A program made the position numbers and the translations under genes. A stretch of DNA of 64,000 nt, taken from positions 1,984,001-2,048,000 of the forward strand of contig BTPP01000002.1 of NCBI GenBank assembly GCA_037102815.1. Reading direction: 5' to 3'. Positions 55,999 through 64,000 of this stretch are shown piece by piece; the first letter of the stretch is position 1; the number at the start of each line of letters is the position of its first letter. This stretch comes from Neurospora intermedia. Its lineage: Eukaryota; Ascomycota; Sordariomycetes; Sordariales; Sordariaceae. The notes under the pieces were generated by a model. That model did no database searches, was not told the origin of the DNA, and was given only the letters and a program-made list of their open reading frames with translations.

Positions 55999-58993
55999 TA
56001 GTAGTCCAGGACGGCGATGGACTGCTCATCAAGTGACAATTATGGCGAGCATCAAGGGTTTCATGATACAGCAAACACGATGAAAAGAAGACTTATGGAT
56101 GACGAACTTTTATATATATTACAGTACAACGCACTTGTCGATTTTGTTTTAGCGTTCCACAAAACCAGCACTTAGGAGAACATACCCTACGGCATGATCC
56201 GGACTACAGTGTCCAGTTGGGTGCCGGTGGCATATCTTGATGCATTAAAATCTTAACAGATACATATAGAAAATACAAAGCCCTTAGACAAAAGCCTCAA
56301 TAATGCCATGTGCATACAAGCCTCTTGATGGCACCTATAGTCCAGCGCATTGACACCCAAAAACCCGAGGCCTCACTCAACAACAGGCTTTCCTTAACGT
56401 TAACAGTATGAGATGTTGAGACGGTGGTACTTAACGCCACTTTATTTTTGCTTCTTTTTTTTGCTTCTTGTATTTTCCGCGACATCAAACTTGTCATTGA
56501 TCAGCGGAGTGTCGGTCAATTCCTATGCGTTCAGCAGTTGCTGTCTCACTAATAGCCAGCTGTGTTATTCGTCTAGTGTACAGTCGTCTATCTTTGATCT
56601 TGTCAATGCAACGTCTGGGCGGCGGAATGCGGTGAAGAAAATCTGCACCGCTTTGAATGTCGTTACATTGCAGCATTGTGCAGATGCACCCAAGCAAGCC
56701 TATGTACATACATAGTACATACCGCACTGCCACAGCGCGGGCGTGTTGCTGCGTGGTGGTGGCACCGATACGATACGATAACCGACCTGGTTGTTCTCCG
56801 TCCGATGGAGGAAATAGCACAACACCGAGTAATCGTGGTTTGTGCTACACAGGATATCCAGGAAAAGAAACATGGGGGGGGGGGGGGGGGGGGGGGGGGG
56901 GACCAGGAATGGAAAGTGAATGTCGTTCAGAATCAAGATATGTACTGTGGTTCCCATTTCACTATGGTGAAGCTACACTACACAATGAGTGGGACAGGGA
57001 TACCTCTACCTTCAAACGAAGTCCTGGGAGTTTATCAATGTCTGACCTTTCTCCGAAAAGTGTCATAACGAAGTGATCAAACAACCGATATACTGTGGTG
57101 AGATGGATCGGTAAGTTGAACCCGTGGGTCACCCTCGCTGACGATCTCTGGCACTCGACGGAAGCTTTCTTGCTTGTTTTTGGTCCGTGCCCGGTACCTG
57201 ACAGGGAGGTCAACTTTTGCTCGCAACCATGACAGTACCAACTACAGAAGCTCCAACAATGGCATTGTTGCCAAGTGCCAGGGAATAGAACAAGTTTGAA
57301 GACGGAGCATTGAGCATCTTTACGGCGATACGCGCCTAATGGATTATTAGCTTCGAGGTGAAGATACCGCGGGCAAGCATGAAGACAATGGAAAACCTCA
57401 GCGGAGCGGATTTCCTTACCTTGGTGGAGCAGCATGACGCCAAAAAGAGCCCCTACCTCTAGTGCAAGGAGCTACGAGGTTTCAGAAGGTATGCCTACTG
57501 TGCAGAGGTAGGTAAGTATCGGCCCTTTATCCCTTGACTGCCGGACGGCATGTCAAAGGACGGGACGGGAGCTCGTGGATTTGTTTTTGTTTACACTATC
57601 TATTGAATTGTTCAGCGAGAGAAGTGATGTACTGATCGTATTGATTTGGATTCGCTGTGAATTTATCGCAGCTGTGAACGGCCTCGACAGTACTTGGAAA
57701 TGTGTGACCATCCCGGTCACGGCATGGCATGGCAGTGCCCTGCAGGTCCCGGACGACGTGCAGCCCTTTCCTGTGAGTGGACGGGCACGACGACGCCGAT
57801 GATGTTCTGCGGCCCCAAAACGGCAGGTACTACCTCTTCGTTTTCTCACCGTATTCGAGGATCGTGTCCTCTCGGCGACTGTGGTAAGTCGGTAATAACA
57901 CACTTGGTTTCGTTCAACGAAGAAGACAGAGTTACATATGGCCTCAGCTACCTCTACCTATGATAGACATTACAGCCCTTGGAGCCGAGTCCCAAAACGA
58001 CCTGAAAGGTGGTGGTCAAGGTGGTGTAAACTACCTGGCCAGATATTTCAGCCCCACGATGCCAGCCCCCAAATCCCCACAGGTCCGAGACCCCAAGAGT
58101 TCGATGACATCCCTGCAAGTACCTTTGTTCGACCATGGATGTCTCGAAACAGGAGCAACTCCAGGGAAAAGTCAAGGAATCGTCAAGTGGCATAGTTGGT
58201 TACTTGGGCGGGCATTGACTCAATTGAATCTCTCTCTTCAGTAGTGAGACTGCCCTGAACTTAGGCGAACGAATCAGGCCTATTATCTGGGCCTTCCTTG
58301 AGGTAGCCTATGCTAGGCCTTCCACTAACTGTTGCAATCGCAAGTCTGGGCAGGTATCATCGTGGCTTCTTAGAGGTGTAGTTTTCCGTGCCTGGGGGCG
58401 AGGTACCTGAGCGGCGAAGGTCACATCTGACGAACGATTGAACGAACGGTATTGCCAAGTTGTTTTTTTTTTCCGACCGGGCAACTGCGTAAGAACCGAA
58501 ACTACTGCACCTATCCATCCACCCATCCAACAATTCAGTTCAGTCTGTTTCTCTTTTCTCTGCTCACTGTTCCAAGTTCTTTCCTCCTCCAAACAAACTT
58601 CACGCCATCCCTGTCCTTTCCTGACTCTCCTCTGCGCGTCGCGGTCACTTCGTCTTGTCCTCCTTCCTCCCTTTACGCGCCCATTGTATATACGATATCC
58701 CCGCCCTTGACGATTCGCGAACAACCTACTTGGTCATTGCCAGGTGTTCTGAACGCTTTTGACGTTCGGATTTTGGATTCCTGTCTTGATCTAATCACCG
58801 CTGAGCTGGTCGACGAGCAACGAAACATCCACCGTGTTTCCGCAATAATCACAAATAATTAAAACAGCTTCAAACTATATACGCTACTAGGTATCGACTA
58901 ATCCCATCGAAAGCCCATAGACGCGCGGCTCCCTTCTCACTCACTCCGAGTCCTACGTCGGTAACGCGACGGGACCGAGTAGCGCATGCGATC
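55999..58993. other. 3.0-kb region without a supported gene
   Basis: Contains a 28-base G run (56874-56901), the inverted partner (57494-57509) of a 16-base word found at 23622, and several GAGGTAGGTA-like words. Frames at 57575-58244 were inspected and show no motif. Confidence 0.5.
56874..56901. repeat. Poly-G homopolymer, 28 bases
   Basis: Twenty-eight consecutive G in intergenic DNA, the same length as the C run at 16173-16200. Confidence 0.9.
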
Positions 58994-60565
58994 ATGAGAA
59001 CGGACTTCTTCCATCGCTTACCGCCGCCAACGGCCATTCTACTTCTCGCCAGCCTTCTCAACAGCGTTGCTGCTCATGTCGCCCTTCCGCCACTGCCAAC
59101 AGTCACGGTTGCGCACTACGCCCTCGATGTCGTTTCGTGGCCACTCCTCCTCCCCACAGCTGCCCCGCTAGACCCCTTCGATCTCGCGAGGAGACAAGCT
59201 GGAAATACCATCTGTGGCTATATCGGCGGGCTGTCGGCGCTTCCAGCGACATGTAGCGCAGGATCGCATTGCGTCTTGGACACCGCCCACCAGGTGGTCG
59301 GTTGTTGTCCAGATGGGGCGGCCACATGTACGTCTGGTGTGTTCACCGCGTGTGTGGACGGCAACAGCGGGCCTCAGTCGGAGATGAACCCCTACGTTTT
59401 CACATGTGCTGGAGCCCAAGTGTGTTACAAGAACATGTACGAAGGAGGAGCCTCCCAGTTCGGGTGTGGTACAGCTGCCAACCAGGCGACAAGTGTTTAC
59501 ACTACCGCAAACGGACTTGCGGGGGCTATCACTTACCCACATATTTCTGCCCTCTTGACGAAAACTGCTAGTCGACTTGGCACGCCGACAACACTGGGGG
59601 TTGCTACCAGCACTAGCGCTAGCGCGTCCCAAACCCAGACGTCGTCCTCGGCCTCGACGGAATCCTCAGCTTCGACGGAATCTTTGGCTTCGAAGGAGTC
59701 CTCAGCCTCGACGACAACTTCCTTGGTTTCTTCCGAGAGCACAGCCGGCACAACCACCACATCGACTACGACGGCTTCTTCTACCACCGCATCCACAGAA
59801 CCTTCCACTACACCCCAGGCACCACCATCTAAATCTTCTACAGGAGCGCGCACCGGCGCAATCGTTGGTGGAACGCTAGGAGGTATTGCCGCCCTAGCCC
59901 TCATCGGCGCCCTTATCTTGTACTTCCTCCGCCGCCGGCGCGCCGCCAACTCGCGCACCGGCCCTGGCCGCCCCGGAATCAACGGCAAGTACATCAGCTC
60001 TCCGACTCCCGGACCTAATAGTGGCTTCGCGGCCGTAAGCCAAGATCCTGACGCCTACGAGACTGGACCGGCTCCTGGCTACTTACCTCCTGTCGCCCAG
60101 ACAACCAATGAAAAAGGTGGTTTCTCAAGCCATCTAACCGCCGGCGGCCCCTCGCCTTACGAGTACACAGGCGCGGCGGGCGTCGCTGGTGCGGCTGCGA
60201 CTGCAGCATCAGCGCCGGTGGCTTCTTCCCCTACCCCGCCTGGACAACACATACGACAGAATTCATATCCGCCGACCGAGGGGTATCATTACCCGGGCCA
60301 GTTCCCGGCTGCGTACGCTGGAGGGGCTGCTGCGCGAAAGAGCAAGCTCGAACCGGACCAAGTGCCATTGACAAGGGAAATTGATGCCTTTTCGCAGAAT
60401 TTCAACGCGGCGCTGGGAAGGATTGGTGAGGAGAGGAGTAGCGAACTGGGGAGGGTTGAGGAGGACGCCGGTGGTGCTGGTGATGGAAGTGATATTGGAA
60501 GCGGAATGTCACGACCGCTGTGGCAGCAGCATCGCAGGCAGAGTCGGAACTTGATGTGGATGTAG
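58994..60565 (+). CDS. Mucin-like single-pass membrane protein, possible cell-wall sensor
   Basis: A single exon of 523 residues. A signal peptide (PPPTAILLLASLLNSVAAHV) is followed by a cysteine-rich ectodomain (about 70-170) with ICGYIGGLSALPATCSAGSH, VVGCCPDGAATC, YVFTCAGAQVCYKNMY and SQFGCG. A Ser/Thr tract suitable for O-mannosylation follows (about 200-285; SSASTESSASTESLASKESS), then a transmembrane segment near 288-312 (GAIVGGTLGGIAALALIGAL) stopped by RRRR, and a long Pro/Gly/Tyr-rich cytoplasmic tail (PPTEGYHYPGQFPAAYAGG). This architecture is common in Pezizomycotina and resembles Wsc/Mid2-type wall-stress sensors, although the cysteine pattern is not a WSC domain. The sensor role is inference; topology is well supported. 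Confidence 0.8.
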   Translation: MRTDFFHRLPPPTAILLLASLLNSVAAHVALPPLPTVTVAHYALDVVSWPLLLPTAAPLDPFDLARRQAGNTICGYIGGLSALPATCSAGSHCVLDTAHQVVGCCPDGAATCTSGVFTACVDGNSGPQSEMNPYVFTCAGAQVCYKNMYEGGASQFGCGTAANQATSVYTTANGLAGAITYPHISALLTKTASRLGTPTTLGVATSTSASASQTQTSSSASTESSASTESLASKESSASTTTSLVSSESTAGTTTTSTTTASSTTASTEPSTTPQAPPSKSSTGARTGAIVGGTLGGIAALALIGALILYFLRRRRAANSRTGPGRPGINGKYISSPTPGPNSGFAAVSQDPDAYETGPAPGYLPPVAQTTNEKGGFSSHLTAGGPSPYEYTGAAGVAGAAATAASAPVASSPTPPGQHIRQNSYPPTEGYHYPGQFPAAYAGGAAARKSKLEPDQVPLTREIDAFSQNFNAALGRIGEERSSELGRVEEDAGGAGDGSDIGSGMSRPLWQQHRRQSRNLMWM

Positions 60566-61665
60566 GATTGAGTGTTGAGTTTCCGTTTATGGTTGTGGAA
60601 ATGTTCTGCGTTGTTTGGGAGTATTATGTCGACATGGCGAAGGAGTTTTGTTAACTTGAATATTGCAGGCAGCGGCTTACCATTAGCTGCCTGGGGCTAT
60701 TCTTGCCTTTTGGTTCATTTGTTTTCTAACATCGGGAGAGACGGGAGTTCAAATGGCATGTCTTTGGTGGCGTCATTGGCGGGATAAATGGCGTGAAGAA
60801 GGAAAATCCGTTGAGTGCGAAGATCGATATCAGTTAGAGTGTGGTCGACGACGAGGTGGGTTCATGTGGATATCAGGAGTCAACTCTCCATTTAGTGTAA
60901 TGAGCATTGCCGCAGAATGAGTGTACAAGAAGGGAGTGTACGAGATGACGAATACAGACACTACTTATGAATACACTGGCTCAATAGAGTTCTGGAATCA
61001 TCCACGTGGAAAACTTCAAGGATGTCACTGGAGGCTCAAGGTCAATCCTTGATGAGGCGAGCCAGGGACGATCGACAGTGCGCATCTCGCAACCAAAGTG
61101 GCGGGCTCCACGAACCTATGGAAGGTATCGGACTTTTCTCCGGATGTGTGTACACTACGTGGCTCCCCTTAGTTTATGTTGACCACTTTCAAGACACCAC
61201 TCCCATAAAGCCATTGTTTGTCAGTTTTGCCAAGCATGTGAGACGAATGATTGATAGGTAGGCGTCGCTACTAAATTGAGTATTCATATATAATCAGTCA
61301 GTGAAGTCGACATGTTACCGACAACTCGTTGTCGAGACTAGTGTTGGTCGTCGAAGCAAAGATGGCTGAGAAATCAATAACCGAGATCGGCAATGTTAAG
61401 AAGTGGGTTAGGCGGGGTAACATGCTGTGAATCGGGCCTTCGGAGTGACGTATTAGAAATCTTTCTCCACGTCTTAGACGAAGCTTATAAAGTTGTCAAC
61501 ATCACTGCGGCGTCATTGAGGTTGATCTTGAGATAAATAGCTGTTCATCCGTCTGGAAAAGTTCACAAAGTCCTTCAACTCTTCACACGCCTTCATTACC
61601 TCGAAATTCCATATCACAATACCAAGCCAATTACGAAAAGAACACCAAGAAACAACATCATCAAA
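60566..61665. other. Intergenic region upstream of the DJ-1/Hsp31 gene
   Basis: No gene supported. A TATA box lies near the right end. Confidence 0.5.
61486..61491 (+). promoter_or_regulatory. TATA box of the DJ-1/Hsp31 gene
   Basis: TATAAA about 175 bases upstream of the ATG at 61666. Confidence 0.45.
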
Positions 61666-62505
61666 ATGTCTGCTCCCAAGGTCCTCGTCGTTCTCACCTC
61701 TCACGACAAGCTCGGTAACACTGGCAAGCCTACTGGCTGGTACTTGGTAAGTCTATTCCCTCCTCACCTCCCCTCCACCTCACTCGTCTCCTCCCATCTT
61801 CCCTTTCCCCTCACCACCACCAGCTCACAGAAGTATAACTAACACTACTATTCCCAGTCCGAATTCGCTCACCCCTATGACGTCCTCAACTCCGCCTCCG
61901 TCTCCCTAACCGTCGCCTCTCCTAAAGGTGGTCACTCCCCCGTCGCCCCCGGCTCCATTGACGACGCCAAGGACGACGAGATCAGCCAGAACTTCATCAA
62001 GTCGGAAACCACCAAGCCCCTTTTCGAACAGACCCGTCCCCTCTCCGAGTTTGTCGGCAACCCCTCCGCCATCGCCCCCTACTCGGCCATCTTCTTCCCT
62101 GGCGGCCACGGTCCCATGTACGACTTGCCCACCGACCCTCAATCCCAGCAGCTCATTCGCGAATTCTGGGAGGCGGGCAAGGCCGTGGCTGCCGTGTGCC
62201 ACGGTCCGGCGGCGCTGGTGAACGTCAAGCTTAGCGATGGCAGCCACCTGCTTAAGGGCAGAAAGGTGACGGGTTTCACGAACGTGGAGGAGGATCAGGT
62301 GGGCCTGACGAAGGAGATGCCCTTCCTTTTGGAGGATGCGTTGAAGGAGGCTGCCGGGTCCGAGGGCGCGTTTGTCAAGGCCGACCAGCCGTGGGGCGAG
62401 AAGGTGGTTGTTGAGGCGGACGGAAGGTTGATCACGGGCCAGAACCCCGCTTCTGCTAAGGGAGTTGGTGAGGCTATTGTGAAGTTCATCAAGGCCCAGA
62501 ACTAA
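61666..62505 (+). CDS. HSP31: DJ-1/PfpI family, Hsp31-like glyoxalase III or chaperone
   Basis: Two exons, 61666-61746 and 61858-62505, give 242 residues; the 111-base intron has donor GTAAGT and acceptor TTCCCAG, phase 0. The protein reads MSAPKVLVVLTSHDKLGNTG, then SEFAHPYDVLNSASVSLTVA with the conserved acidic residue and Pro-Tyr of the Hsp31 branch, and YSAIFFPGGHGPMYDLP. The nucleophile elbow AVCHGPAAL places the catalytic Cys at 141 with His142. Hsp31-type enzymes convert methylglyoxal to lactate without glutathione and act as stress chaperones. The length equals yeast Hsp31 (237) within a few residues. The closing GRLITGQNPASAKGVGEAIV is the usual family ending. The substrate in this fungus is inferred from the family. 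Confidence 0.92.
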
Positions 62506-62998
62506 TTTTGGAATCTGGGAGTGTGATGGTTTAATCTGTTATGAAAGCTGGGATGCTTAGCTGGATACGACTAGTTACGAATCGATACCTCTGAATGGAA
62601 TTGAGTTAACTTTGTTGCGATATCTTGAATGGCATATCATTACATGACTACAAACAGAACTGTGGTATCTTTCAATGCGAGTTTGATAATTGCAGATTAA
62701 AGAAGGTCAAACAACTAAACGCCGGGCTATGCGTAGACTTTCAATGTCAAAAACAACCGTGTACGCCATCCTTTCTCCCTTTCATGACATGCTTGGATGC
62801 TGCGATTCTGGTTGAACCCCTTTTCCCTGCCAGATAACCCACAGGCAAGCGCTTTCTGGCCAAACGGAAATGCTAGCCAAACCAACATCAAAGCACCCAA
62901 TGCCCACCGGGTATATAGCCTGTAACGCCAGCTCTTTCCTCTGCGCCTCTTTTCCCTGCACCTAATAATTCACACCAACGAACATACCTCCCTCCATC
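62506..62998. other. Convergent intergenic region
   Basis: The 3' flanks of the DJ-1/Hsp31 gene and the partial right-edge gene; a 70-codon plus-strand frame at 62625 is not protein-like. Confidence 0.5.
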
Positions 62999-64000
62999 TT
63001 AGGAAGTAGAAACGGCCGGCTCCATCCCATCCTTAGTGGTAACCACCGTGGCCTTACTGCCGCCCACAACATCCCGCAATCTGCCTTGCATCTTCTCTGC
63101 TTCAACCCCCTCAACACCCTCAAGGGTAAGCACAATCTTTTCTGCCCACGGAAACTCCGTCCACTCAAGGAACTTGACCCTCAACTCCCAAAGCATCTCA
63201 TACAGCAAGTCAATGATAGGGAACAACGAGTTGGTTGGGTTAAGCTCGCCCGGTCCGAACGCCGAACCCTTCATGCAGTCGTAGCATTTTCCGCCAAACT
63301 GCTGGATCATGGCGTCCGCAAAGCGGTACCTGCCGCGACGCTCATGCTCGATGGCTTTGAGGATGTCAACGACGGAGTGGATGGAGAGGCCGATGGTCAT
63401 TTTGGTTCCTTGACCGTGGAAGGTGGATTCGATGCCGTTGGTTGTTGTGGTGGGTTGGGTTTGGGCTTGGAATTGTGCCTCTACGTCTAGGTTGGATCCG
63501 CCGGTTGTTATGGTTGTGGTTTCCTTGGGTATATGCAGACCCAAGCCTTTGACGACCTGTATCAAACCGGCCATGCGCTTCTCCATGCACAACCTGCTGC
63601 GACAGCCGCCGTTGCGCTGGCCGTTCTTGATACGACCATGCCAGTTCTTGCACGTATTTTCAGCTACGTTCGTTAGGTACTGGCAGGCTTTGGTTCTGGT
63701 GGTGACTATAGCATCTGTGTGTCATGGCTTTTGTTAGTCAAAAACACTCCATCAACATCGATTAAACACCACATATGGAAGGTAGGCAAAGAAACTTACC
63801 AATAGTCTCATCCCCAACCAACAACCGATTCAATACCCCTCCTCCTCCTCCAGCAGCAGCACCACCACCACCCGGCTTCTTCAACACGAACCGTCCTCCC
63901 GCATCCTTATCCACGCTACACAGATACGCCAACCTCGCCACCAACGTCCTCCACTCCACGATCCACGTAAACTTCCTACACGCCTCCAACGCCTTCTCCC
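62999..64000 (-). CDS. Unrecognised protein, 5' end outside window
   Basis: Two exons are visible: from beyond 64000 to 63800, and 63714-62999. The 85-base intron has donor GTAAGT, branch TGACTAAC and acceptor ACACAG, phase 1, and joins LLVGDETIGD to AIVTTRTKACQYLTNVAENT. The first visible part is hydrophobic and aromatic (CRKFTWIVEWRTLVARLAYL) with a Gly-rich insert. The second contains Cys-rich KNGQRNGGCRSRLCMEKR, VVDILKAIEHERRGRYRFAD and FGGKCYDCMKGSAFG, and ends KDGMEPAVSTS. The regular splice junction and mixed composition support a real gene. No family was recognised. The cysteines in NGGCRSRLC and KCYDC could bind metal or form disulphides. Confidence 0.7.

Noticed and set aside
1-64000. 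Search for CRISPR arrays, rRNA genes, 5S copies and secondary-metabolite clusters
   Set aside because: No direct-repeat arrays, rRNA signatures or PKS/NRPS-type genes were seen.

Overview
The window is nuclear DNA of a filamentous ascomycete, most likely a sordariomycete near the Sordariales. The evidence is dense, short-intron genes (introns mostly 54-190 bases, with CTAAC/CTGAC-like branch points), intergenic spaces of 0.3-5 kb, a HET-domain gene, a DUF3716 gene, mutated-looking transposon scraps and an AT-rich island. I saw no bacterial, plasmid or viral signature, no CRISPR array, no rRNA and no convincing tRNA. Exon boundaries below were derived by hand from donor, branch and acceptor signals and from reading-frame continuity.

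Layout, left to right. 1-9.9 kb: the 3' part of a HET-domain gene, a small Dcc1-like cohesion gene with a motif-rich promoter, and an RNF216-like RBR ubiquitin ligase, followed by 2.8 kb without a clear gene that holds half of a small transposon. 9.9-17.6 kb: housekeeping genes, namely Rad4/XPC, a Cuz1-type AN1 zinc-finger/UBL protein, and a divergent pair of mitochondrial genes (an MTP18-like fission factor and ATP synthase subunit k). 19-25 kb: a four-exon secreted cysteine-containing protein and two unrecognised coiled-coil proteins. 26-41 kb: a CENP-B/pogo-derived DNA-binding protein, the Bem1 polarity scaffold, a 4.8-kb gap with scattered coding-like fragments, and a divergent pair Thp3-like (SAC3/GANP) and Vps36 (ESCRT-II).

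41-50 kb: a predicted mitochondrial membrane protein, a complete 278-bp MITE, a small GAIGKQF-repeat hydrophilic protein, a large multidomain C2H2/DUF3716 gene and an AT-rich island. 50-64 kb: a CE3 esterase beside a decayed GH5 beta-mannanase gene, a YVC1-type TRP channel, a mucin-like one-pass membrane protein, a DJ-1/Hsp31 protein and a partial gene running off the right edge.

Most genes are unrelated housekeeping functions and there is no gene cluster with one obvious pathway. The least explained features are the C2H2/DUF3716 gene next to the AT-rich island, the MITE whose terminal repeats differ only by transitions, two 28-base G/C homopolymers, telobox motifs in several intergenic regions, and coding-like fragments in the 34-36 kb gap. 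No clearly new multi-gene system was found.
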